NCBI GenBank assembly: GCA_000432735.1
Contig: FR887758.1
Span: 1-16,460, forward strand
Origin: Bacteroides sp. CAG:443
GTDB taxonomy: Bacteria; Bacteroidota; Bacteroidia; Bacteroidales; Bacteroidaceae
DNA length: 16,460 bases
Direction: 5' to 3'
Below, piece after piece: positions 7,613 to 15,396 of the stretch. A program made the position numbers and the translations under genes. Below the pieces are notes generated by a model, which saw only the letters and a program-made list of their open reading frames with translations, had not been told where the DNA came from and did no database searches. Within the stretch, counting starts at the first letter, position 1. Every line of letters begins with the position of its first letter.

Positions 7613-9036
7613 TACTTTATAGAATCGACAAACTTAAACAAGCGGTTCCAGCGAATCTTACCATCGAACCATCCTCTGTCCTGATCGAGCGACAGCCAGA
7701 TAAAGATGGGTTTACCTACGATATGGTCTTCGGGAACAAATCCCCAAAAACGTGAATCGGCAGAATTATGGCGGTTATCGCCCATCATCCAGTAATAATC
7801 CATCTTGAAGGTATACTTCGTCGTTTCCTGCCCGTTGATATAGATTTTACCATCCTTCACTTCCAGCGAGTTTCCTTCATAGTTCTTGATAGGACGCTCG
7901 TACATAGGCAGGTTATCCAGTGTCAAGTCAATTGTTGCGCCTTTCTTTGGAATCCAGATTGGTCCATAATTGTCGACTGTCCAACCCGTCAGCTTGTTTA
8001 CCGGATACAATCCTCCCGCATCGTCATCGGGTGTATTTTCGATAGATACCACCAAATCCTTCCGAGCCAGCAAAGCAGCTTTAGCTTTCTCCGTCAGCGG
8101 CATGTTATACACCGATTCTTCAGTATAATACATCGACAAGTCCTCCTGACTGATACCCAGTTCGTGACACAAATCATCGGGGAGCATTCCCTTGGTCTTC
8201 ACGAAATAACGATACTGTACATTATCAGGTTCCTTGTTGGCTTTTCCATCCAGATAGATAATACGGTTTTTTATCTGCAATGTTTGTCCAGGCAATCCGA
8301 CACAGCGCTTTACATAATTCTCACGACGGTCGACCGGACGTGTAATAATCTTACCGTAGGTCTGCGGGTTCTCATCGATATACTTGCGTCCCGCCTGATA
8401 ATAGAAATCGTACACCTGACGCTGCTGCTCCAGTGTCAGACGCGACATATCCACCGGCTGTGAAAGCTGCTGTCCAGCCTGATAACTCAAGCGATACAAG
8501 TCTTCGGCAGGAACAGCTGTCGCTACGCTGTCGCCGGCAGGGAAATTGAACACCACAATGTCATTCAATTCTACCTTTCCCAGCCCACCGACACGCTTAT
8601 AGTCCCAATGTATCCAGTCGAGGTACGACTTGCAGTTGAATATCGGAAGCGTATGCTGCGTGAGCGGCATGTGAAGCGGAGTCTGCGGAATACGTGCTCC
8701 GTAACTCATCTTGCTGACAAACAAGTAGTCGCCTACCAGTAACGATTTTTCGAGTGAAGACGACGGTATAACGTAGTTCTGGAAGAAATAAAGATTGACA
8801 AAATACACGGCTACCAGTGCAAAGACAATTGCATCCACCCAGCTCATGACAGTCAAGACGGTCTTATTTTTCGATTTCTTCCACCAAGTCCATGGAATTT
8901 TCTTTGAAATATAAGCATCGAAGATAAAAGGAACTACAATCAGTCCCAGCCAGCTCTGCAACCAGATCAGAAAAATCAGGTACAGCACCAGTACGATGCC
9001 AAACTTTATCCACTGCTTACGTGAGGCCTGTATCAT
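7612..9036 (-). CDS. lepB: Signal peptidase I
   Basis: This enzyme removes signal peptides from exported proteins at the outer face of the inner membrane. It has 474 residues, much longer than the 324 of E. coli LepB. N-terminal hydrophobic segments lie at about 11-40 and 66-86. The catalytic boxes are intact: IPSSSLEKSL with nucleophile Ser94 (Leu95 replaces the usual Met), SKMSYG at 108-113, YVKRCVGLPGQTL with general base Lys243, and MGDNRHNSADSRFWGFVPEDH at about 418-438. The extra length comes from insertions at about 165-235, between the nucleophile box and the Lys box, and at about 265-405, before the last box. Both are hydrophilic and probably periplasmic. The ATG at 9036 lies 3 bases after the dapB stop. 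The gene directly downstream encodes a catalytically altered paralogue. It is presumably the essential housekeeping signal peptidase. Confidence 0.95.
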   Translation of the reverse strand: MIQASRKQWIKFGIVLVLYLIFLIWLQSWLGLIVVPFIFDAYISKKIPWTWWKKSKNKTVLTVMSWVDAIVFALVAVYFVNLYFFQNYVIPSSSLEKSLLVGDYLFVSKMSYGARIPQTPLHMPLTQHTLPIFNCKSYLDWIHWDYKRVGGLGKVELNDIVVFNFPAGDSVATAVPAEDLYRLSYQAGQQLSQPVDMSRLTLEQQRQVYDFYYQAGRKYIDENPQTYGKIITRPVDRRENYVKRCVGLPGQTLQIKNRIIYLDGKANKEPDNVQYRYFVKTKGMLPDDLCHELGISQEDLSMYYTEESVYNMPLTEKAKAALLARKDLVVSIENTPDDDAGGLYPVNKLTGWTVDNYGPIWIPKKGATIDLTLDNLPMYERPIKNYEGNSLEVKDGKIYINGQETTKYTFKMDYYWMMGDNRHNSADSRFWGFVPEDHIVGKPIFIWLSLDQDRGWFDGKIRWNRLFKFVDSIK

Positions 9037-9039
9037 AAC

Positions 9040-9795
9040 TTAAAACTGAAATAAATCGTTCATACCTAAAAATCCTTCATGGTTTGCCGTATATTCGGCA
9101 GCCAGCACTGCACCCAAAGCAAATCCCTTACGGTTCTTTGCATCGTGAGTGATGATAATCGAATCGGCTTCCGACTCATAACGAATGGTATGGATACCCG
9201 GAACCTCTCCTTCACGAATAGCGCTGATAGGCAGTTCGTCGGCAGCACATTCGGTTGTTCCGCTTACTGTACCATCCGGAGCCGTGAGTGTACCCATTAC
9301 CCACTTGTTCTTTCTGTCTAAGTTCTCCAGAATACCTTCGGCCAGTGTTATAGCTGTTCCACTCGGAGCATCCAGTTTGTGAATATGGTGAGTTTCTACC
9401 ATCGACACATCGTAATTGGGGAAGTTATTCATAATCTTTGCCAGGTATTTGTTGACCGCAGAGAAAATGGCCACACCCAGACTGAAATTGGACGACCAGA
9501 AAAGGGTCTTTCCTTCTTCTGTACACAAACGGCGCATTTCCTCACCATGCTCATTCATCCAGCCGGTACTGCCCGATACCACTTTCACACCATTCTTGAA
9601 AGCTTCCAGACAGTTTCCATAAGCTACCGAAGGAGCTGTAAATTCAATTGCTACATCAGCCGAACGAAAAGCTTCTGAAGCAAAATCCTGACGGTTGTTT
9701 ATATCAATAATACTTACAATCTCGTGTCCGCGGGCAATTGCAATCTTTTCGATTTCCTTACCCATCTTACCATATCCTATTAATGCTATCTTCAT
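9040..9795 (-). CDS. dapB: 4-hydroxy-tetrahydrodipicolinate reductase
   Basis: DapB is a cytoplasmic enzyme that reduces the cyclic product of DapA to tetrahydrodipicolinate with NAD(P)H, on the route to lysine and diaminopimelate for peptidoglycan. The 251-residue protein shows the Rossmann opening MKIALIGYGKMGKEIE, the SGSTGW segment (74-79), SSNFSLGV (101-108), and the family signature HHIHKLDAPSGTA at 136-148 with catalytic His136 and Lys140. I chose the ATG at 9795; an in-frame TTG three codons earlier is less likely, because the ATG gives the standard MKIALIG start. It is the first gene of the seven-gene run, with a Bacteroides-type -7 box about 23 bases upstream of the ATG. Confidence 0.97.
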   Translation of the reverse strand: MKIALIGYGKMGKEIEKIAIARGHEIVSIIDINNRQDFASEAFRSADVAIEFTAPSVAYGNCLEAFKNGVKVVSGSTGWMNEHGEEMRRLCTEEGKTLFWSSNFSLGVAIFSAVNKYLAKIMNNFPNYDVSMVETHHIHKLDAPSGTAITLAEGILENLDRKNKWVMGTLTAPDGTVSGTTECAADELPISAIREGEVPGIHTIRYESEADSIIITHDAKNRKGFALGAVLAAEYTANHEGFLGMNDLFQF

Positions 9796-9817
9796 AAATC
9801 TCAAATTATTTTAGGCA

Positions 9818-9825
9818 CAAAGATA
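9818..9825 (-). promoter_or_regulatory. Probable dapB-lepB operon promoter -7 box
   Basis: On the minus strand TATCTTTG is an exact match to the Bacteroides -7 consensus TAnnTTTG. It lies about 23 bases before the dapB ATG. I see no good TTTG at the -33 distance, which is a common situation in this group. No equally good box faces the divergent DUF2851 gene. Confidence 0.55.
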
Positions 9826-9839
9826 ACGTTTTTCGTTAT
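9823..9839. repeat. Small inverted repeat overlapping the dapB promoter
   Basis: ATAACG (9823-9828), a TTTTT loop, then CGTTAT (9834-9839) form a perfect 6-bp inverted repeat. It overlaps the first bases of the -7 box and occupies what would be the spacer of the promoter, in the shared control region of two divergent genes. It could be an operator or chance in A+T-rich DNA. Confidence 0.3.
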
Positions 9840-9877
9840 TAATCATTACATTTAGCGAACATTTACACCTCATTAAC

Positions 9878-11149
9878 ATGGAAGAACTCTTGCACTATGT
9901 GTGGAAACACAAGCTTTTCGCACTGAAACCTTTGCAGACTACCGACGGACAACCGATTGAAATCATTGACCCGGGACTGGCAAACATGCACGCCGGACCG
10001 GATTTTTTCAATGCAAAAATCAAGATAAACGATGTAACCTGGGTGGGAAACATTGAAATACACCAGCAGGCTTCCGACTGGTTTCGCCACAATCATCACC
10101 TTGATCCGGCATACGACTCGGTTATCCTGCACGTGGCTTCGGACATTGACGCTACTCCCACGCGAAGTAATGGAGAGGTGATTCCACAAATGGAACTGCA
10201 CTACCCGCCTTATTTGCTGAAAAATTATGAAGAGCTGATCCGTGCCGATCGCTATCCGGCCTGTTTCCGCATTATCCCCCAACTTCCGTCCTTCCTGTTG
10301 CATAGCTGGCTGTCCACTCTTCAGGTGGAACGTTTCGAGCACAAAACGCAACACATAGAAAAGCTCTTGCAAGAATACAACCACGACTGGGAAAATGTGT
10401 TTTTCATTACGTTGGCACGTAATTTCGGATTCGGTGTCAACAGCGATGCCTTCGAAGTATGGGCAAAGAATATTCCGCTGGCAGCGGTCAACAAACACCG
10501 CGATAATCTGTTTCAGATAGAGGCTTTTTTCTTCGGACAAGCAGGCCTTCTGCAAGAGTTACCGGTTGATGCGTATACGGAAGATATAATCAAGGAATAC
10601 AATTATCTGAAGCAGAAATTCGGTCTGCAACCTTCTTCCGACTGCCGCTGGCGCCTGCTTCGCCTGCGTCCGGGCAACTTTCCGCATATCCGTATCGCAC
10701 AGCTTGCCTGCCTGTACCACCGTTCGCAAGGTTTGTTCTCGCAACTGATGGAAACGGAATCGCTGAAAGAGCTGCGCAATCTCCTGAAAGGGGGAACTTC
10801 GGAATACTGGCTGACACACTATACATTCGGTACTCCCTCTCCTTCGCATCCCAAAACCATCAGCCAAAGCTCAACCGATTTGCTTATCATCAATACGGTA
10901 GTCCCATTTCTTTATGCCTACGGCAAGCACAAGTCAAACGATGCTTTGTGCCTGCGTGCCACTCAACTGCTGGAGGAATTGAAGCCGGAAAACAATTATA
11001 TCATCCGCATGTGGAAAGAATGTGGACTGGAGGCCTTACATGCAGGCGACAGTCAGGCACTGATTCAGCTCAAAAAGAATTACTGTGACCTGAAGAAATG
11101 CCTGTACTGCCGCATCGGGTATGAATATTTCAAGAAAAAAGAAGAGTAA
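9878..11149 (+). CDS. DUF2851 family protein
   Basis: A 423-residue soluble protein of unknown function, and the only plus-strand gene in the window. I recognise the family from the conserved N-terminal block DPGLANMHAGPDFFNAKI (31-48), GNIEIHQQASDW (57-68) and HNHHLDPAYDSVILHVASDID (about 71-91). The rest is mostly helical with few obvious motifs. It has no signal peptide or membrane segment, so it is probably cytoplasmic. The Pro41-Asp42...Glu60-Ile-His62 arrangement recalls the core of PD-(D/E)XK nucleases, but the Lys is a His, so that is only a suggestion. It is divergent from dapB across an 82-base gap and ends TAA directly against the stop codon of the convergent gene. A long open frame on the opposite strand (9863-10555) is a shadow. 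Confidence 0.8.
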   Translation: MEELLHYVWKHKLFALKPLQTTDGQPIEIIDPGLANMHAGPDFFNAKIKINDVTWVGNIEIHQQASDWFRHNHHLDPAYDSVILHVASDIDATPTRSNGEVIPQMELHYPPYLLKNYEELIRADRYPACFRIIPQLPSFLLHSWLSTLQVERFEHKTQHIEKLLQEYNHDWENVFFITLARNFGFGVNSDAFEVWAKNIPLAAVNKHRDNLFQIEAFFFGQAGLLQELPVDAYTEDIIKEYNYLKQKFGLQPSSDCRWRLLRLRPGNFPHIRIAQLACLYHRSQGLFSQLMETESLKELRNLLKGGTSEYWLTHYTFGTPSPSHPKTISQSSTDLLIINTVVPFLYAYGKHKSNDALCLRATQLLEELKPENNYIIRMWKECGLEALHAGDSQALIQLKKNYCDLKKCLYCRIGYEYFKKKEE

Positions 11150-11773
11150 CTAATTTGTGTTTCTTTTAGACAAAGGTATGTATACCATCAATTCCCAGCC
11201 AGACAAACGGTTGTTTACAAAAGGGAATAAATCGAATTTCCGGGTTATTCCCCGCTTATATTGTATGGCAATTTCCATACAACCAAAGTCATAACCCAAA
11301 CGTGCAAACACTGGTACATTCACAAAATTTTTATCATAAAAATAATAAGCAGATTCTACTCCTACAGACAAATTCAAGCCTTTATACAAATAATATCCCA
11401 CACTTCCGGAGAGAGAGACCGACAACAAATTGCAAACTCCTGCATTTCCCGCATAAGTTATGTTCTCGGCCGGAGAGAGATAGCTTAATCCATACTTATA
11501 ACGATGATATCCGGCTGTTATTGCAAGATCGAAAAACCATCGGGAATCAATCGGCTTCAACCGCCAACGATAACCGAAACCTAAAGAGAATCTGGAATCA
11601 AAATAAGTATTCCCGGTATCAAAAGGAGGTAACCCGGCTGATGGAGGAACCATATCATAACTTACCATATCCTTTCCTCCATAAATTGTCAGGCCTGAGG
11701 ACCGACCTGTCTGTCCGTAAGTAACCAGCCACCCACTAAGCAATAATAAAAGAACAGTCAAACGCTTTATCAT
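11150..11773 (-). CDS. Predicted outer-membrane beta-barrel protein
   Basis: A 207-residue exported protein not matched to a named family. It has a clear signal peptide (MIKRLTVLLLLLSGWLVTYG, cut probably near 20-21), then alternating aromatic/polar stretches typical of beta strands, such as SLGFGYRWRL, DLAITAGYHRYKYGL and SLSGSVGYYLYKGLNLSVGV, and a final strand GWELMVYIPLSK. It resembles small outer-membrane barrel proteins of Bacteroidota. It lies 36 bases after the DUF4249 gene and is the last gene of the receptor operon. Its TAG stop abuts the TAA of the convergent DUF2851 gene with no spacer, so any terminators must lie inside the opposing genes. It is probably an accessory of the receptor system. 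Confidence 0.72.
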   Translation of the reverse strand: MIKRLTVLLLLLSGWLVTYGQTGRSSGLTIYGGKDMVSYDMVPPSAGLPPFDTGNTYFDSRFSLGFGYRWRLKPIDSRWFFDLAITAGYHRYKYGLSYLSPAENITYAGNAGVCNLLSVSLSGSVGYYLYKGLNLSVGVESAYYFYDKNFVNVPVFARLGYDFGCMEIAIQYKRGITRKFDLFPFVNNRLSGWELMVYIPLSKRNTN

Positions 11774-11809
11774 ACAATCAATTCTTGTGTTTAATCAATT
11801 ACTTCTAAC

Positions 11810-12790
11810 TTATTCTTCCACACTATCCATCCATTCCGTTTGTATCATCCGGCAACCCCCTACCAGTCCCAGTCCATTTGCTACATTGGTATAGGTAGGG
11901 CGTACAGGAGCCAATTCCGATTCTCCCAATTTATTGTTTACTTGTTCATTCATCGACTTCAGATAATGATAGAACTCTTCCGACAAACTATACAAGCAAA
12001 CCTTATATTGTTTCCTGTTTGTATAAACTTCATCCTGAATAGAGGTTTCATAATCGGATATATAAGTCTTGTTCAGTCGAAGTGTGTAATTCTTCCCTTG
12101 AATCTTCTCATCGCTCCAAATATACAACTGCTCATAATAGGTATAGTCGCCTATAAGAATTTCATCCAAACCGGCTGAAACCTTCAGGAGCGGTTCATCG
12201 TCCCAATCCATATATGCAGTATATTCTTTGTCATAATACACCCGTGAATCTCCATCTTTCCAGTACTTCGCTCTTTCTTTCACCGTTACGGCATAATAGT
12301 TTACTGTACTTGCCTCATCGGTAAAGTTTATCTGAAACTGAAGCGTACCAGGATCGGATGGCTTTCGTTCCATATGAACAGAATTCAACGGAAACGGAGC
12401 TGGAATTGTCGTAACAGACGAAACTGTTTCCAAGCCTTCAGCAGAAGCTGTAAGTCGGATACAATCGCCTTCCTCGTATCTCTGCACCGTATAATAACTT
12501 TTGGCGGGAACACCCGGTAAAGCTTTGTCCGTCCACAACAGGCCGACAGGTGTACCGTTTACTTCCAGCCGGACATCCGTCCCTGTCAAACCGGAAACGA
12601 TTTCCCCCTTGCCTGTGACTGGAAGACTTCGTGAAAGACGTACCACGGTTGTATCTCCACTCCCGGGATAACTGTATACAACTAACTTAGGGATTCCTTC
12701 CGCCTCATCCAGATCGAAATGATATACGCAAGATGTAAACAGTAAGGATACCCCAAATATAATCATGAAAGAAATATATTTTACCATCAT
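11810..12790 (-). CDS. DUF4249 family lipoprotein
   Basis: A 326-residue predicted lipoprotein. Its signal peptide ends in the lipobox LFTSC with the lipidated Cys at 21, followed by an acidic start to the mature protein (FDLDEAE). The mature part opens with the family's PKLVVYSYPGSGDTTVVRLSRSLPV region and GTDVRLEVNG, consistent with beta-sandwich modules. Family members are usually encoded next to TonB-dependent receptors in Bacteroidota, as here: it begins 5 bases after the receptor stop. The function is unknown; it may be a surface or periplasmic partner of the receptor in place of a SusD protein. The start is either the ATG at 12790 or the adjacent ATG at 12787. Confidence 0.83.
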   Translation of the reverse strand: MMVKYISFMIIFGVSLLFTSCVYHFDLDEAEGIPKLVVYSYPGSGDTTVVRLSRSLPVTGKGEIVSGLTGTDVRLEVNGTPVGLLWTDKALPGVPAKSYYTVQRYEEGDCIRLTASAEGLETVSSVTTIPAPFPLNSVHMERKPSDPGTLQFQINFTDEASTVNYYAVTVKERAKYWKDGDSRVYYDKEYTAYMDWDDEPLLKVSAGLDEILIGDYTYYEQLYIWSDEKIQGKNYTLRLNKTYISDYETSIQDEVYTNRKQYKVCLYSLSEEFYHYLKSMNEQVNNKLGESELAPVRPTYTNVANGLGLVGGCRMIQTEWMDSVEE

Positions 12791-12795
12791 CCTTA

Positions 12796-15396
12796 TTAGA
12801 ATTTTAAAGTATAACTGAAAGAAGGAATCACAGGAAACAGTCCTATCGCCTTGCCTCTGAAACTACCATCGGCCTGCCGTTCTACTTGAGTATAGAAAGC
12901 ATTCATCCGGCAATAGGCATTGTAAATACTGATATTCCAGATACGTTCGAAACCTCGTTTGGTAGTCCGCCGGAAATTGATGCCTACATCCAGCCGATGA
13001 TAGGCTGGCAGGGTAATATTGTTCGGCTTTTCGTAGACCCAGCTTCCTGCCGCATCAGACGGCTGGACGGTTCCAGGCAGAGAAGGATTTTCTACATACT
13101 GCATAGGCACAGTAGCCCGATCGCCACTACGGAAAGTCCATGCTGCGTACGCATCGATACGGTTATTAAACTTATGACGGAACATCAGGTTCAGCTTATG
13201 ACGGTTGTCAAACTTGCTGGCATACCAGTCGGGGTAAAAATCTTCGAATTTCTGCTTACTCCACGACAGCGTATAACTGGCCTGAAAGACATTCTTTGCG
13301 TGACGGTACGCCAGTGAGGCTTCCAAGCCATACGATTTTCCTTTGCCTACCCTCACCCATTTCTCCCAATTATCGGCAGGAAGTGTCAGGCTACCACCGG
13401 TATCATATTCCAGCATCCGGTCGGTGGTACGGAAATAGCCTTCTATGTCCATGCTCAAATTCCATGGAAGCTTCATATAAATGCCTCCCGCCACCTGACG
13501 TGAACGCATCGGACGTATGCGACTGGTAGAAGGAACCCAGCAGTCGGTAGGAAGATTCAAGTAAGAGTTCGAAAGCTGATGGGCAAACTGACTCATTTCA
13601 GTATAAGAAGCCTTCAAGGTAGCCCAATCGAAAAGCCGGTAACCGACCGACAATCTCGGTTCCAAGGAATGATAAGTCGCTCCCGTAACCCGATACAAGA
13701 CAGCATGCAGACCCGCATTTACCCGCAGCTTTTCGGTCAGCTGCATATCATCTTCCACATAAAAAGAGATTTCACTCCCCCGATAATGACCTTCACCCTC
13801 CGACGACAAGGTATCGGCAATCCCTGCCGTTTCCCTTATATCCTGCGAAGCGATACGCTGCGGATGATACAAATGAAACAAATAGTTGCTACCCAGACGA
13901 ATATGATGACTCGCAGCCGGACGATAACTGAACTCCATCCGGTAACCCACATCATCAATCGTCGAATAATTGCTTCTTTGCATCCGTTCCATCGACACCC
14001 TCTTGTCTTGTTCATAATAGCTTTCATCCGACAGGAAACTATACTTTGCCAGATTACGGGCATACACCAGTGATACATTACCCGATAGTTTAGGCGTAAG
14101 CTGACCGTTCCAGTTCAATCCGACCGACAAGTTGCCCCAACGGATATGGAATGTATTCTCATCCCGTTCCTCGTACTTCTGGAACATATATCCTTCCGGA
14201 AACTGTTGCAGCACTCTCGACTTGAACAGATCGCGGGCTGAATATACGCTGAGCGACAACTTGTTCCGATCGGAAAACCGATGCGTAATTTTAGCATTGA
14301 TATCGTGGAAAGCATAACGGGTCTTAATATTTTTATCTGAAAAACTTCGATTCGCTATCCACAAGGCAGGTGTGGTCAGCAGATCCATCCAGCTCCTTCG
14401 CATACCAAAACTAAACGAAGTCTTATCTTTGATGACAGGTCCTTCAAACTGGAACCTGCCATCCAGCAGTCCGATGGAAAAAGTGCCATGATATTCTTTC
14501 ATGTCCCCCTCCTTGGTACGAACATCGATGACCGACGCCGTTCTTCCTCCATAACGCGCCGGAAAACCACTCTTATAGAAGTCTACATTCTTCACCACGT
14601 CCGTATTGAATGCCGAAAACAATCCGCCCAGATGATTGACCTGATACAACGGAGTACCGTCCAGCAAAAACATATTCTCATCATTCCGCCCGCCATGTAC
14701 ATACAGCCCGGAAAGCAATTCCGTGCCGGAAGAAACACCCGGCAAGTTCTGAATGGACTTGACAAGATCCGGAGAACTCAACAGTGAGAATTCCGTATTC
14801 AGCAATTCGGGAGTAAAAGAAACCTTTCCGGTCTGAGTGGTAAAAAGCGGATCATTCAGATTAGCTGTAACCTCCACACCTGCCAGTGCAGTTGTGCTTT
14901 CCTTCAGATAAATGGTTCCAAAATAATCAGACTGCAAATCGAGTTCCTTTACCACCTCTTCATAGCCGATATAAGAAACACGAAGCACATGCTTCCCCTC
15001 GGGTAAGGTAATACTGAAAAAGCCATGCTCATCGGTCAGTGTTCCGGTACGCGTAGTCTTGTCATACACCGTCACATTAATCAGTGATTCACCATTATCC
15101 TGACAGACATAACCCGAAAAGGTATACTTGTTCTGCCTGAACAGCAGCACATATTCATCCTTGATTTCCCACTTGATACCAGTCCCGCCAAAAACAATAT
15201 TCAGATTCTCCGTCAGTGTCTTGTCGGGCAACGGTCTGCCCGCAGGCGTCACATCAGCCAAAGCAGAATCGTATACAAAACTTACATGATATACCTCCTG
15301 CATGGTATCTATCGCTTTCTTCATTTCTGTGGATTCGGACGAAGCATTCGCCGCCACATGCAGACACAGCAGAACTGCACAGAAAAATGTTCTCAT
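12796..15396 (-). CDS. TonB-dependent receptor with STN signalling domain
   Basis: An outer-membrane, TonB-energised transporter of 866 residues. Order: signal peptide (1 to about 19), a secretin/TonB short N-terminal (STN) domain (about 25-88), a carboxypeptidase-regulatory-like beta sandwich (about 92-168: FSGYVCQDNGESLINVTVY ... VSYIGYEE), a plug domain (about 190-297) with VHGGRNDENMFLLDG and the RYGGRTASVIDV end, then a barrel finishing at the terminal Phe of FSYTLKF. The STN domain marks it as a receptor that signals to an anti-sigma factor as well as transporting. I start it at the ATG 15396, which shares its A with the TGA stop of the FecR gene (TGATG); a GTG one codon earlier is less likely. 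The lack of a SusD partner argues against a standard glycan-uptake system, and the FecR pairing suggests an iron chelate or other small ligand, but the substrate is not visible. Confidence 0.93.
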   Translation of the reverse strand: MRTFFCAVLLCLHVAANASSESTEMKKAIDTMQEVYHVSFVYDSALADVTPAGRPLPDKTLTENLNIVFGGTGIKWEIKDEYVLLFRQNKYTFSGYVCQDNGESLINVTVYDKTTRTGTLTDEHGFFSITLPEGKHVLRVSYIGYEEVVKELDLQSDYFGTIYLKESTTALAGVEVTANLNDPLFTTQTGKVSFTPELLNTEFSLLSSPDLVKSIQNLPGVSSGTELLSGLYVHGGRNDENMFLLDGTPLYQVNHLGGLFSAFNTDVVKNVDFYKSGFPARYGGRTASVIDVRTKEGDMKEYHGTFSIGLLDGRFQFEGPVIKDKTSFSFGMRRSWMDLLTTPALWIANRSFSDKNIKTRYAFHDINAKITHRFSDRNKLSLSVYSARDLFKSRVLQQFPEGYMFQKYEERDENTFHIRWGNLSVGLNWNGQLTPKLSGNVSLVYARNLAKYSFLSDESYYEQDKRVSMERMQRSNYSTIDDVGYRMEFSYRPAASHHIRLGSNYLFHLYHPQRIASQDIRETAGIADTLSSEGEGHYRGSEISFYVEDDMQLTEKLRVNAGLHAVLYRVTGATYHSLEPRLSVGYRLFDWATLKASYTEMSQFAHQLSNSYLNLPTDCWVPSTSRIRPMRSRQVAGGIYMKLPWNLSMDIEGYFRTTDRMLEYDTGGSLTLPADNWEKWVRVGKGKSYGLEASLAYRHAKNVFQASYTLSWSKQKFEDFYPDWYASKFDNRHKLNLMFRHKFNNRIDAYAAWTFRSGDRATVPMQYVENPSLPGTVQPSDAAGSWVYEKPNNITLPAYHRLDVGINFRRTTKRGFERIWNISIYNAYCRMNAFYTQVERQADGSFRGKAIGLFPVIPSFSYTLKF

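Noticed and set aside
7768..8463. 231-codon plus-strand open frame opposite lepB
   Set aside because: It lies wholly within lepB, which has intact catalytic motifs; the translated sequence shows no family features.
9863..10555. 230-codon minus-strand open frame opposite DUF2851
   Set aside because: Antisense shadow of a gene whose own frame carries conserved family blocks; no motif or start context supports it.
11137..11167. AAAAGAA ... TTCTTTT as a bidirectional terminator between convergent genes
   Set aside because: Only seven A/T-rich pairs with a 17-base loop; too weak to claim.
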